Shown: in pieces, positions 1-8,951 of the stretch
Layout: each line of letters opens with the position of its first letter
Position numbering within the stretch: the first letter of the stretch is position 1
Assembly: GCA_948470605.1 (NCBI GenBank)
Contig: CAOKPI010000008.1
Location: forward strand, 1-48,635
DNA: 48,635 bases
Direction of reading: 5' to 3'
Origin: an uncultured Clostridium sp.
GTDB taxonomy: Bacteria > Bacillota > Clostridia > TANB77 > CAG-508
Notes under the pieces: model-generated
The model's database searches: none
What the model saw: only the letters and a program-made list of their open reading frames with translations
Told to the model about the DNA's origin: nothing
Made by a program: the position numbers and the translations under genes

Positions 1-1
1 A

Positions 2-577
2 GCAGCTTTAAAATGTGGTATGTACTATGTTGACCAAAGATGGTTAGGAGGAATGTTGACTAACTTTGATACTATTCGTACTAGAGTACAAAGATTAAAA
101 GACTTAGAAACTATGCAAGAGGATGGAACATTTAATATATTACCTAAAAAAGAAGTTATTTTATTGAAAAAAGAAATGGAAAAATTAGAAAGAAATCTTG
201 GCGGAATCAAAGAAATGGAAAAATTGCCAGGAGTTATCTTCTTAATTGACCCTAAAAAAGAAAGAATTGCTATTTTAGAAGCTAAAAAATTAGGAATCCC
301 AGTAGTAGGATTAGTAGATACAAACTGTAATCCAGAAGAATTAGATTACCCAATACCAGGAAATGACGATGCGATAAGAGCTGTAAAATTAATAGCAGAT
401 GTTATGGCAAATGCCGTTATTGAGGGTAAACAAGGGGAAAGCTTTGAACCAGAAATGGGACCAGAACAAGTTGCTGAAACAGAAGAACCTACTAGTATCG
501 AGGAAGTAGTAGAAGCAGCAGAAGAAACAGAGACAGTAGAAAAAGCAACAGAAACAACAGAAGAACAAGAGGCTTAA
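2..577 (+). CDS. rpsB: 30S ribosomal protein S2 (5' end outside window)
   Basis: Structural protein of the small ribosomal subunit, needed late in 30S assembly. The frame is open to the window edge; reading from base 2 gives [20 protein letters not shown], the well-known S2 segment with [11 protein letters not shown]. About 60 N-terminal residues are therefore missing and the Met at base 20 is internal. Further S2 signatures follow: [12 protein letters not shown], the [16 protein letters not shown] segment and the [13 protein letters not shown] motif. After the conserved core comes an acidic tail of about 45 residues, rich in Glu, Thr and Ala, which is longer than in many S2 proteins. It is followed by tsf, the usual bacterial order. 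Identification is secure. Confidence 0.97.
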   Translation, partial: AALKCGMYYVDQRWLGGMLTNFDTIRTRVQRLKDLETMQEDGTFNILPKKEVILLKKEMEKLERNLGGIKEMEKLPGVIFLIDPKKERIAILEAKKLGIPVVGLVDTNCNPEELDYPIPGNDDAIRAVKLIADVMANAVIEGKQGESFEPEMGPEQVAETEEPTSIEEVVEAAEETETVEKATETTEEQEA

Positions 578-595
578 AATTAGATAAAAACAAAG

Positions 596-616
596 AGTAG
601 AGCTTTCTGCTCTACT
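596..616 (+). terminator. rpsB-tsf intergenic hairpin
   Basis: An 8-bp perfect stem (AGTAGAGC / GCTCTACT) with a 5-base loop lies between the rpsB stop and the tsf ribosome site. It is followed by TATTTTAA rather than a clean T-run. It may be a partial terminator that lowers tsf expression, or an mRNA processing or stabilising structure. Confidence 0.55.
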
Positions 617-643
617 TATTTTAATATATAGGAGGAATGATAA

Positions 644-1522
644 ATGGTTACAGCAAGTTTAGTAAAAGACTTAAGAGAGAAAACAGGAGCAGGTATGATG
701 GACTGCAAAAAAGTATTAACAGAGACAGACGGAGACATGGAAAAAGCAATTGAACTATTACGTGAAAGAGGAATTGCAAAAGCTGCTAAAAAATCTGGAA
801 GAGTAGCAGCAGAAGGACTAGTAGAGGCTTATATTTCAGAAGATGGAAAAACAGGGGCTGTTGTAGAGGTTAATTCAGAAACTGACTTTGTTGGTAAAAA
901 CGAAGAATTTAAAACATTTGTTATGAATATAGCAAAACAAGTTGTAGAAAATAATCCAGCTGATGTAGAAGCATTATTAGCACAAGAGTCAATGGAAGTA
1001 GCAGGAAAAACGGTGCAAGAAGTATTGGTTGATAAAATAGCTACGATTGGTGAAAATATGAATATTAGAAGATTTGCAAGATTTGAATCAGATGGTTTAG
1101 TAGAAAAATATATTCATGGTGATGGAAAAATTGCTGTTTTAGTTAATATGAAAAAGGGAACTAGTGAAGTAGCAAAAGATATTTGTATGCAAATTGCTGC
1201 TGCAAGACCTGAATATGTAAGAAAAGAAGAAGTGCCAGAGGAAAGAGTTAATAAAGAAATGGAAATCTTAAAGGCACAAACTATGAATGAGGGAAAACCA
1301 GAAGCCATTGCTGAAAAAATCGTGCAAGGTAGAATTGGAAAATTCTATGAGGAAATTTGTTTAGTAGACCAAGCTTTTGTAAAAGACCCAAATAAAAAAG
1401 TAAATCAATTATTAAGTGAAACAGATAGTGAAGTAGTGGAATTTGCAAGATTTGAAAAGGGAGAAGGAATTGAGAAGAAAGAAGAAAATTTTGCAGAAGA
1501 AGTTATGAATCAATTAAAATAA
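644..1522 (+). CDS. tsf: Translation elongation factor Ts
   Basis: Nucleotide exchange factor that reloads EF-Tu with GTP in the cytosol. The N-terminal UBA-like domain is clear, with LVKDLREKTGAGMMDCKKVL at residues 5-24. It is followed by the signature VEVNSETDFVGKNEEF near residue 75, the part that contacts EF-Tu. At 292 codons it has a typical bacterial EF-Ts length. The ATG at 644 is preceded by GGAGGAATGATAA. It lies downstream of rpsB in the standard pair, separated by a small hairpin, and a strong terminator follows directly. Nothing is unusual in the coding sequence. Confidence 0.97.
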   Translation: MVTASLVKDLREKTGAGMMDCKKVLTETDGDMEKAIELLRERGIAKAAKKSGRVAAEGLVEAYISEDGKTGAVVEVNSETDFVGKNEEFKTFVMNIAKQVVENNPADVEALLAQESMEVAGKTVQEVLVDKIATIGENMNIRRFARFESDGLVEKYIHGDGKIAVLVNMKKGTSEVAKDICMQIAAARPEYVRKEEVPEERVNKEMEILKAQTMNEGKPEAIAEKIVQGRIGKFYEEICLVDQAFVKDPNKKVNQLLSETDSEVVEFARFEKGEGIEKKEENFAEEVMNQLK

Positions 1523-1560
1523 AAAACAAGGATTTAGGGACACCCTTAAATCCTTGTTTT
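1523..1560 (+). terminator. Terminator after tsf
   Basis: Long stem-loop: AAAACAAGGATTTA plus GGG on the left pairs with CCC plus TTAAATCCTTGTTTT on the right, with one bulged base and an ACA loop. The T-rich right arm makes it a rho-independent terminator. Its A/T symmetry suggests it could work in both directions. Confidence 0.85.
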
Positions 1561-1664
1561 AAAATGATTAAAAAATTAAGAAAATCTTAAAAAAATACTG
1601 TATTTTTTTGGAATCTATGATAAAATAACTTTGACAAAAATATAGTTTAAGGAGAGTGAAGAAC

Positions 1665-2372
1665 TTGCATGATACAAAATATAAGAGAGTGCTATTAAAA
1701 CTAAGTGGAGAAGCTTTAGCTGGAGAACAAAAGACAGGAGTAGATGTAGAAACTGTTGGAAAAATATGTGACAAAATAAAAGAAATAGTAGAAATGGGAG
1801 TACAAGTTGCTATCGTAGTAGGAGGAGGAAACTTTTGGAGAGGAAGACAAGGTCATCAAATGGAAAGAACAACAGCAGACTATATGGGAATGTTAGCAAC
1901 TGCTATGAATGGATTGGCTTTGCAAGATGCCTTAGAAGCTAGAAAAATTGATTCTAGAGTTCAGACTGCTATTCAAATGAGGGAAATTGCTGAACCGTTT
2001 ATCCAAAGAAAGGCAGAAAAACATTTAAACAGAGGAAGAGTTGTTATTTTTGCTGGGGGTACAGGACACCCATACTTTACGACTGATACAGCAGCAGTTC
2101 TTAGAGCAACTGAAATTAAAGCAGATGTTATTTTATTGGGAAAATCAATTGATGCTGTTTATTCAGCAGACCCTAAAATTGACCCAACAGCTACTAAATA
2201 TGAAGAGATTTCTTATATGGAAGTGTTGGAAAAGGATTTAAAGGTGATGGATTCGACGGCTACTGCTATGTGTAGAGATAATCATATGCCATTGCTAGTG
2301 TTTGGAATTGCAGACCCAGAGAATATTGTGAGGGCTGTTAAAGGGGAGAAGATTGGAACAATCGTTTCTTAA
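1665..2372 (+). CDS. pyrH: UMP kinase
   Basis: Phosphorylates UMP to UDP, the first step toward UTP and CTP; the bacterial enzyme is a hexamer of the amino-acid-kinase fold. Visible signatures are [14 protein letters not shown] at the N-terminus, the [10 protein letters not shown] glycine loop, the [13 protein letters not shown] segment and the [11 protein letters not shown] motif near the C-terminus. A GTG at 1656 is in frame, but only one base separates it from the AAGGAG ribosome site (1649-1654). The in-frame TTG at 1665 lies 10 bases away and gives [18 protein letters not shown], so it is preferred here. Position between tsf and frr is canonical. Confidence 0.95.
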   Translation: MHDTKYKRVLLKLSGEALAGEQKTGVDVETVGKICDKIKEIVEMGVQVAIVVGGGNFWRGRQGHQMERTTADYMGMLATAMNGLALQDALEARKIDSRVQTAIQMREIAEPFIQRKAEKHLNRGRVVIFAGGTGHPYFTTDTAAVLRATEIKADVILLGKSIDAVYSADPKIDPTATKYEEISYMEVLEKDLKVMDSTATAMCRDNHMPLLVFGIADPENIVRAVKGEKIGTIVS

Positions 2373-2408
2373 ATGAATGAAAAGCAGCATCTTACGTCGT
2401 TAAACTTC

Positions 2409-2614
2409 ACTAAAAATTTTTCGACATACAAACGTATAGTCTCAAGATTTTTAGTTCGTTTGCCTAGTAATATACTACTTTGAATTTGTTTATAATATAA
2501 AAAACACGAGAGGGATAAGTTTCAAATTGTCCTAAAAAAGAAATAATGCCAATAAGAACAATTGGCAATAAGAGATAAAAAATGAGACAAATGACACCTG
2601 TCCCCATTGTCTCA
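2409..2614. repeat. Cluster of short palindromes before frr
   Basis: The 259-base gap between pyrH and frr holds no gene but three stem-loops. The first is ACTAAAAATTTT / AAGATTTTTAGT at 2409-2455. The second is TGCCAAT / ATTGGCA at 2547-2567. The third is TGAGACAAATG / CATTGTCTCA at 2583-2614, with GACACCTGTCCC in the loop. The last sits directly before the frr ribosome site and resembles the terminator after the phosphorylase gene (TGAGACA...TGTCTCA). They look like REP-type palindromes or attenuator hairpins. Confidence 0.55.
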
Positions 2615-2631
2615 AAAAAGGAGGAAAAATC

Positions 2632-3180
2632 ATGGATTATACAACGATAAAAGAAAAGATGGAAAAGTCAATTAGTGTGTATCAAGAAAAATTAGCGGAG
2701 GTAAGAGCAGGACGTGCAAATCCAGCTATTTTAAATAAGATAAAAATAGATTATTATGGAACACCAACACCAATTAATCAAGTGGGAGGAATTTCTGTAC
2801 CAGAGGCAAGATTAATTGTGATTCAACCTTGGGATGTCAGCATTTTGAAGGAAATTGAAAAGGCTATTTTGGCATCTGATATTGGAATTAATCCAAATAA
2901 TGACGGAAAAGTAATAAGACTAGTTTTTCCAGAATTAAATGAAGAGAGAAGAAAAGAAATCGTAAAAGATGTTCGTAAAATGGCAGAAGAGGCTAAAGTA
3001 GCAATTCGTTCTATTAGAAGAGAAGGAATTGATACAGCAAAGGCATCTCAAAAAGAGGGAGAAATGACAGAAGATGAATTAAAACAAGCAGAAAGTGAAA
3101 TTCAAAAAATTACTGACAAGCATATTGAAGAAATTGATAAAATACTAGAGACAAAAGAAAAAGAGGTAATGTCAGTATAG
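2632..3180 (+). CDS. frr: Ribosome recycling factor
   Basis: With EF-G it splits the post-termination ribosome so the subunits can be reused. It has 182 codons, close to the usual 185. Recognisable stretches are AEVRAGRANPAILNKIKIDYYGTPTPINQ, read here across residues 23-51, then VIQPWD near 65 and the RREGIDTAKASQKEG segment. The ATG at 2632 has AAAGGAGGAAAAATC just upstream. It follows pyrH as in most Firmicutes, but the 259-base palindrome-rich gap suggests its own promoter or attenuation. Confidence 0.97.
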   Translation: MDYTTIKEKMEKSISVYQEKLAEVRAGRANPAILNKIKIDYYGTPTPINQVGGISVPEARLIVIQPWDVSILKEIEKAILASDIGINPNNDGKVIRLVFPELNEERRKEIVKDVRKMAEEAKVAIRSIRREGIDTAKASQKEGEMTEDELKQAESEIQKITDKHIEEIDKILETKEKEVMSV

Positions 3181-3251
3181 ATGTTTTATATTATATATAG
3201 AAAATATAATAAATTTTCTACCATAATAATGATAGATAGGAAGGATTTTAG

Positions 3252-4139
3252 ATGGATTTTAAAGAAAAATTAAAAGATTACCAACAACAGATGAATCAAG
3301 AACTAGAAAAGTACATAGAAAAACAAAACTGTCCAGAGGAAATTTTAAATCAAGCAATGGAATATAGCTTAATGGCTGGTGGGAAACGCTTAAGACCAAT
3401 CTTAGTTTTGGCAACTTATCAACTTTTTGAAAAAAATGTAAAGAAATGTATGCCCTATGCGGTAGCCATTGAAATGGTACATAATTTTTCTTTAATTCAT
3501 GATGATTTGCCAGGAATTGATAACGATGATTTTCGACACGGAAAACCAACCAATCATAAGAAATTCAATGAGGCAACCGCAATACTAGCAGGAGATAGCC
3601 TGTTAAATCATGCTTATCAGGTAATCAGTGAAGATTTAACCCAGAGTAAGACAGAGGAAATAACCAAGAAAATTAGAATCCTAAGTGAATTTTCAGAAGC
3701 GGTTAATCGAATGATTGCTGGAGAATATATTGATACAGAATGGGAAGGAAAACAAATAACAAAAGAACAACTAGAATATATTCATGAAAATAAAACAGGA
3801 GCTTTGTTAAAACTATCAGTAAGAATGGGTGCCATATTAGCAGACTGTACAGAAATGGAATTGCAAGAACTATCTCATTATGCCGATAAAATAGGATTAG
3901 CTTTCCAAATCAAAGATGATATTTTATCAGAAGAAGGAGACGAAGAAATTTTAGGAAAGCCAGTTGGGAATGATAAAGAATTAGAAAAATGTACCTATGT
4001 TTCTCAATATGGTTTACAAGGGGCAAAAGATATTTTAGATAAAATAACAAAAGAGGCAATAGAAAAATTAGAGAGATATGGTAATAAAGCAGAATTTCTA
4101 AAAGAATTAGCTTTATACATACAAAACAGAGATAAATGA
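3252..4139 (+). CDS. ispA: Polyprenyl (farnesyl/geranyl) diphosphate synthase
   Basis: Short-chain trans-prenyltransferase that condenses isopentenyl diphosphate onto allylic diphosphates, feeding undecaprenyl phosphate and quinone synthesis. The first aspartate-rich motif is seen as LIHDDLPGIDNDD followed by RHGKPTNHKKF, and the second as FQIKDDILSEEGD. The MAGGKRLRP substrate-binding segment is near residue 41. Its 295 codons match farnesyl diphosphate synthases. It lies immediately before uppS, its likely consumer. The chain length of the product cannot be fixed by reading; the gene name follows the nearest family. Confidence 0.88.
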   Translation: MDFKEKLKDYQQQMNQELEKYIEKQNCPEEILNQAMEYSLMAGGKRLRPILVLATYQLFEKNVKKCMPYAVAIEMVHNFSLIHDDLPGIDNDDFRHGKPTNHKKFNEATAILAGDSLLNHAYQVISEDLTQSKTEEITKKIRILSEFSEAVNRMIAGEYIDTEWEGKQITKEQLEYIHENKTGALLKLSVRMGAILADCTEMELQELSHYADKIGLAFQIKDDILSEEGDEEILGKPVGNDKELEKCTYVSQYGLQGAKDILDKITKEAIEKLERYGNKAEFLKELALYIQNRDK

Positions 4140-4219
4140 TTTTGAGGATGCCCTTAGTTGTGCGAGCATTAAGCGAGCTTACTGATAAGTAAGACCTTTA
4201 GGTATGGAGGAAAAAAATT

Positions 4220-4957
4220 ATGGAATTTAATAAAGAGGCTATGCCAAAACATATTGCTATTATCATGGATGGTAATAGAAGGTGGGCAGAAGCGAAAGGA
4301 AAGCCAGTCAGTTATGGACATAAAGAAGGTGCCAAAACATTAGAAAAAATAGTAAGATATGCCAATAAAATTGGATTAGAATATATTACGGTTTATGCCT
4401 TTTCAACCGAAAACTGGAAAAGAGCAGAAGAGGAAGTAAAAGCACTGATGATGTTACTACAAAACTATTTAGATGATTATACAAAAAGAGCCGATACAGA
4501 AAATATCAAAGTGAAAATATTAGGAGATATTTCAGCTTTATCAAGTGGTATGCAGAAAAGTATTGAGAAGTGTATGCAAAGGACGAAAGACAATACAGGT
4601 GTTACTTTCAATATTGCTTTAAATTATGGAGGAAGAGACGAATTAATAAAAGCGATAAAACAAATAGCAAATCAGGTCAAAAATAATGAAATACAGATAG
4701 ATGATATTACAGAAGAAATGGTATCAGATAATTTATATACAAAAGGAGAACCAGAGCCAGATTTATTAATAAGAACCAGTGGAGAACAAAGACTAAGTAA
4801 CTTTTTACCATGGCAATTAGTCTATACAGAATTTTTATTTATCGATAAAAATTGGCCAGAATTTGAAGAATCTGATTTAGATGATGCTATCATAGAATAT
4901 CAAAAAAGAACAAGAAAATTTCGGAGCAAATTAGAAAGGAAGAAAATATGGATATAA
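4220..4957 (+). CDS. uppS: Undecaprenyl diphosphate synthase
   Basis: Cis-prenyltransferase that makes C55 undecaprenyl diphosphate, the lipid carrier for peptidoglycan and other wall polymers. The signature block PKHIAIIMDGNRRWA is at residues 9-23, with the catalytic Asp in MDGN. TVYAFSTENWKR follows near 60, and the C-terminal LLIRTSGEQRLSNFLPWQ carries the phosphate-binding Arg residues. Its 245 codons fit the family. It overlaps the start of cdsA by 10 bases, so the two are translationally coupled. Confidence 0.96.
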   Translation: MEFNKEAMPKHIAIIMDGNRRWAEAKGKPVSYGHKEGAKTLEKIVRYANKIGLEYITVYAFSTENWKRAEEEVKALMMLLQNYLDDYTKRADTENIKVKILGDISALSSGMQKSIEKCMQRTKDNTGVTFNIALNYGGRDELIKAIKQIANQVKNNEIQIDDITEEMVSDNLYTKGEPEPDLLIRTSGEQRLSNFLPWQLVYTEFLFIDKNWPEFEESDLDDAIIEYQKRTRKFRSKLERKKIWI

Positions 4958-5751
4958 AAAGACTTACATCAGGATTATTGGGATTTCCATTAGTATTAAT
5001 AATTTTTTTACTAGGGAATAAAATAGTAGTAGATGTTGCACTAACTGTTATAGCATTACTTAGTATAGATGAATATTTTAATGCCGTAAAAAGAGTAGCA
5101 AAACCAGTAAGATGGTTAGGATATGTAACTTGTTTTAGTATAGCATGGATTCATATTATACCAGGAGAATATTTGAATATGGTAGTAACACTTTCTGTAC
5201 CAACGATTTTAATTATTTTATTTGCACAAGTTATTATAACAAATATGAAGACTACTTTTAAAGATATTGCGTATACTTTTGTAGGGATTTTCTATGTAGT
5301 ATTTTTTATCATGTTTATAGCTTTTATTAATGGTATGCCAAATGGCAAAATATTGATATGGTATGCTTTATTTGCAGCATGGGGAACGGATATATCAGCT
5401 TATGTGATAGGAAGGCATTTTGGAAAACATAAATTTAGTAAAGTGAGTCCTAAAAAATCAGTGGAAGGCTGTATAGGAGGAACAATCGGAGCCATAATAC
5501 TAATGTTAGCTTATACATACTTTGCTAATACGTATTGGGGAATGAATTATTCCTACCTATTTATAGGAGGAATGGGAGTTATACTAAGTTTGGTAGGTCA
5601 AATAGGAGATTTTGCAGCTTCTAGTATTAAGAGATTTGTAGATATTAAAGATTATAGCAATTTAATACCAGGACATGGGGGAATGTTAGATAGAATTGAT
5701 AGTCTCATATTCTTAGCGCCATTTGCTTATGCACTATTTACTTTATTGTGA
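4948..5751 (+). CDS. cdsA: Phosphatidate cytidylyltransferase
   Basis: Integral membrane enzyme that converts phosphatidic acid and CTP to CDP-diacylglycerol, the branch point of phospholipid synthesis. About seven hydrophobic segments are visible. The C-terminal family signature reads SNLIPGHGGMLDRIDSLIF, and the SPKKSVEGCIGGTIGA loop precedes it. It starts within the end of uppS. The next gene of the usual operon, dxr, is absent, and a foldback element begins 4 bases after the stop codon. Confidence 0.95.
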   Translation: MDIKRLTSGLLGFPLVLIIFLLGNKIVVDVALTVIALLSIDEYFNAVKRVAKPVRWLGYVTCFSIAWIHIIPGEYLNMVVTLSVPTILIILFAQVIITNMKTTFKDIAYTFVGIFYVVFFIMFIAFINGMPNGKILIWYALFAAWGTDISAYVIGRHFGKHKFSKVSPKKSVEGCIGGTIGAIILMLAYTYFANTYWGMNYSYLFIGGMGVILSLVGQIGDFAASSIKRFVDIKDYSNLIPGHGGMLDRIDSLIFLAPFAYALFTLL

Positions 5752-5755
5752 GATA

Positions 5756-6079
5756 GGGACACGGGGACGTAGATAATGTCCCTACCTACTCTGCCATTGC
5801 GGATGGACCTTTTGGCAATAATGTGTAATTATCAATTTTTAATGATAAAAAATAAAATTACATTCCTTACTGGTCGAGCTAAATCATATAAATAATTAAT
5901 AATTGATTCACAGATTGAAAAGTTACTCTATTTTATTTGTATAAATAAGCTCTCCCAAACTGCGCGTCATGTATTTTATTTTTTATGATTAAAAATTTAA
6001 GTTAAAAGGGAGAAATGCCAAAAAGGTCTACTCCCAATAGCAAGAGTGGGTAGGGACATTATCTACGTCCCCGTGTCCC
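5756..6079. repeat. 324-bp foldback (MITE/REP-like) element
   Basis: Perfect 30-bp terminal inverted repeats, beginning GGGACACGGGGACGTAGATA and reaching ATGTCCCTAC at the inner end of the left arm, lie at 5756-5785 and 6050-6079. Inside them pairing continues imperfectly: the left TGGACCTTTTGGCA faces the right TGCCAAAAAGGTCTA, and ATAAAAAATAAAAT faces ATTTTATTTTTTAT. The whole unit could fold into one long hairpin. It encodes no protein. The right arm ends beside the rseP ribosome site. The GGGACACGGGGACG motif resembles palindromic repeats seen in clostridial genomes; that link is from memory. Confidence 0.8.
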
Positions 6080-6093
6080 AGAGGAGGAAAGAA

Positions 6094-7344
6094 TTGATAG
6101 GTTTTTTAATTTCAGCAATTAAAATTATAATATTATTAGGTGTCTTAATTACGATTCATGAATTGGGACATTTTATCGTGGCAAAACTTTGTAAGGTAAA
6201 AGTGAATGAATTTGCTATTGGCTTTGGACCAGCGATATGGAAAAAGCAAGGAAAAGAGACAAAATATACCTTAAGATTGATACCTCTTGGTGGTTATAAC
6301 AGTATGGAGGGAGAAGAGGAAGCATCTGACGATGATAGGTCTTTTTCGAAAGCTAGTATTCCGAAAAGGATTGCTATTGTAATAGCAGGAGCGACGGTTA
6401 ATATTATTTTTGCTATTATCATTTATTTTACTATGACAGCATCATCTGGAACTTATATTTCGAATCAAATTGATGAAATACTAGATGGATATGTAGCACA
6501 ATCAGTAGGATTACAAGCAGGAGATAAAATTGTAGAGGGTAATGGGCAAGTAATCAAAAGCAAAAAAGACTTAAATGAGGTTGTAGAGAAGTCACAAGGT
6601 AAAGAAATGATAACAAAAATTGAAAGAAATGGAGAAATCATAGAATATAAGATAAAACCAAGTGAGATAAAGGCTAAAGTAACGGGAATTTATTTAGATG
6701 ATAAGTGTAAGATTGTGGCTGTTCAAAAAGGTAGCAGTTCAGAACGTCAAGGAATACAGGCAAATGACATGTTGCTAAAAGTGAATGGAGTTAGCGTGAA
6801 TGGTAATAGAAACATTGCTTTACAAGAAATTAGTCAAAAGGGTGTTAATACGATGACAATTGTGGTGCAAAGAGGACAAGAGGAAATAGGAATAGAATTG
6901 ACACCAGATTATGAAACAAGTTATATATTGGGAATCAATTTGAGACCAGCAGAAGATAATTTTGTGAATCGATGTATTAATGGTGGTATGCAAACACAAG
7001 AATTTCTTGTGTCAATTGTGGATAATCTAAAACAATTATTGACAGGAAATGTGGGAGTAGACCAAATGATGGGCCCAGTTGGCATTTCTGAGGTGGTTGC
7101 CAAAACAAATGGCATAAAAGAGTTTTTTGAAATGATGGCATTGATTTCTTTATCTTTGGGAGTAACAAATTTATTGCCAATTCCAGCGCTAGATGGAGGA
7201 AAGATTTTAATTTTATTGATAGAAGCGATTCGAAGAAAGCCGATGAAACAAGAAACAGAGGTAAATATACAGTTACTAGGATTTGCTATCCTAATTGCAT
7301 TATCACTATATGTGACTTATCATGATATTTTGAGAATTTTCTAA
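6094..7344 (+). CDS. rseP: RIP metalloprotease RseP (site-2 protease)
   Basis: Membrane zinc protease that cuts transmembrane substrates such as anti-sigma factors or signal-peptide remnants. The active site is in the first membrane helix as ITIHELGHFIVAK (HExxH). A PDZ domain follows, then the C-terminal LLPIPALDGGKI motif that supplies the third zinc ligand. A longer frame begins at 6046, but its first 16 codons are the arm of the foldback element. The TTG at 6094 is preceded by GAGGAGGAAAGAA and yields MIGFLISAIKIIILLG, so it is chosen. Translation of rseP thus begins 14 bases after the repeat, which may influence expression. Confidence 0.93.
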   Translation: MIGFLISAIKIIILLGVLITIHELGHFIVAKLCKVKVNEFAIGFGPAIWKKQGKETKYTLRLIPLGGYNSMEGEEEASDDDRSFSKASIPKRIAIVIAGATVNIIFAIIIYFTMTASSGTYISNQIDEILDGYVAQSVGLQAGDKIVEGNGQVIKSKKDLNEVVEKSQGKEMITKIERNGEIIEYKIKPSEIKAKVTGIYLDDKCKIVAVQKGSSSERQGIQANDMLLKVNGVSVNGNRNIALQEISQKGVNTMTIVVQRGQEEIGIELTPDYETSYILGINLRPAEDNFVNRCINGGMQTQEFLVSIVDNLKQLLTGNVGVDQMMGPVGISEVVAKTNGIKEFFEMMALISLSLGVTNLLPIPALDGGKILILLIEAIRRKPMKQETEVNIQLLGFAILIALSLYVTYHDILRIF

Positions 7345-7372
7345 CAAATGCAAAAATACAAAGGAGAAATGA

Positions 7373-8644
7373 ATGGACGAAAAAATGAAAGCGATTATGA
7401 AAAAAAGAAACATGAAATTATACCCAATCTATGAGATGTTTGGGTTAGATTTCATGTTTTATTATGTCATTGAATTACTTTTCTTTATGCAAGTAAAAGG
7501 ATTGACAGTAGCAGATGTTGTGTTGTTAGAATCCTTTTATGCTGCATTTTCTATTGTAATGCAATTTGTAGTTGTGATAATTGCTAATAAGATAGGAAAA
7601 AAGAGAAGTATCGTATTAGGAAATGCTCTTAATTTATTGGAGTTAATCATCATAATATTTGGAAATTATTTTGGCTTATTTATTTTAGCAAAAGCAATCA
7701 ATGCAATGGGATTTGGTTTGAAAAATATTAGTGAAGCTACTTTTTTAAATAGTACCCTTCCAAAAACGAAAAGAAAAGGAGAAATTTTTACTAAAATAGA
7801 TGGAAAGGGTTATGCCAAATATTCTTATTTTAAAGCAACCAGTACCTTAATAGCAGGATTTTTATTTGATGTAAATCCGTTTATTCCTGTTATTTTATGC
7901 ATGTCCTGTGTTATCTTTACCATTATCATTGCTATGAATTTTAATGAAATACAAGAAAATGTAGAAGAACCAAAAGAACAAAATAGTAGTATTCAAAATA
8001 TAAAGCAAGGTTTTGTGTTTATTTTTCAATCTAAAAGGTTAAAAGCGTTGCTTCTTATGATAGCTATGATATGGGCCTTGTTATGTGTAGAATCCACCTA
8101 TAAAACAGCATTGTTAAAAGAGATTGGTATATCAGCAGGAATGATTGGTATGATAAATGCTTTCATGGAAATGGTGAAAGGAATGTATGCCACAAAAGCC
8201 AATGAGTTTAATAAAAAGTATTCCAATCACTTATTAACTAGGATAGCTCTTTGTATTACTGTTATTATGGTCATAAATGGAATGATTACATTAGTTAATG
8301 TAGATAATAGAGTACAAGCTATGGTAATTACCGTTTTAAGTACTATCATTTATATTTCTAAGGGGATTTATCAAATTATTAAAAAGAGATATATGGCTAA
8401 TTTTGTGAAACCAGATACCTTAGTACAAATTTATTCTGCTAATTCAATTGTTGATAATTTGGTGAGAATGTTGGTTTCTTATGTTGCTTCAGTTACTTTG
8501 AATTTTATGAATATTCGATATGCTACTTTGTTGATTGGTGCTGTGTTTACTGGAGTGGTGTGCTTGATTTCACTGTATATGAAGAGTAGGGTGGGATTGA
8601 AGCCAGAGGAGTATGATGAGAAAGATGTGGAGGTTGTTAAGTAA
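7373..8644 (+). CDS. Major facilitator superfamily transporter
   Basis: A 423-residue polytopic membrane protein with roughly 11-12 hydrophobic segments. A short basic loop, ANKIGKKRSIVLGNALN, between helices 2 and 3 matches the MFS loop motif. A central hydrophilic linker, about residues 196-215, separates two halves. The substrate cannot be told. The ATG at 7373 follows AAAGGAGAA closely, and the gene starts 28 bases after rseP, so it is probably co-transcribed with it. Confidence 0.75.
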   Translation: MDEKMKAIMKKRNMKLYPIYEMFGLDFMFYYVIELLFFMQVKGLTVADVVLLESFYAAFSIVMQFVVVIIANKIGKKRSIVLGNALNLLELIIIIFGNYFGLFILAKAINAMGFGLKNISEATFLNSTLPKTKRKGEIFTKIDGKGYAKYSYFKATSTLIAGFLFDVNPFIPVILCMSCVIFTIIIAMNFNEIQENVEEPKEQNSSIQNIKQGFVFIFQSKRLKALLLMIAMIWALLCVESTYKTALLKEIGISAGMIGMINAFMEMVKGMYATKANEFNKKYSNHLLTRIALCITVIMVINGMITLVNVDNRVQAMVITVLSTIIYISKGIYQIIKKRYMANFVKPDTLVQIYSANSIVDNLVRMLVSYVASVTLNFMNIRYATLLIGAVFTGVVCLISLYMKSRVGLKPEEYDEKDVEVVK

Positions 8645-8859
8645 TAATTTGTTGAACAACTTGAACCCCAGCTTATTAGTGTCAAATGCAATCTGAAAAA
8701 ATGGACATGCTCAAAGAATGGATTATGACATGGGAGAGGGGGTTGAAGTTTGATCTCCTTTTTCCTATGTACAGAATCTATTTTGAGAATAAAAAATGCA
8801 ATTGATTTAAAATAATGAAAATTTTGTATTCGATAAATTCAAAAAAATGCAAAAAACAT

Positions 8860-8888
8860 TTGACAAATAGAAGCATTTAATAGATAAT
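8860..8888 (+). promoter_or_regulatory. Promoter for the phosphorylase gene
   Basis: TTGACA (8860-8865) and GATAAT (8883-8888) are separated by exactly 17 bases, giving a SigA-type promoter about 60 bases before the start codon at 8952. The rest of the 8645-8951 gap holds no gene. It has one imperfect inverted pair, ACTTGAACCCC near 8660 and GGGGTTGAAGT near 8743. Confidence 0.75.
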
Positions 8889-8951
8889 ATAATTATCAAA
8901 AATATACATGAGAAAAAATGGTAAAAGAAACAAAGGAGGAATTGATAAAAA

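Noticed and set aside
6046..6093. N-terminal extension of RseP
   Set aside because: These 16 codons are the foldback arm; the TTG at 6094 has a strong ribosome site and starts directly at the first membrane helix.
8645..8859. A small RNA or riboswitch before the phosphorylase gene
   Set aside because: Only one imperfect inverted pair is seen and it lies upstream of the promoter.
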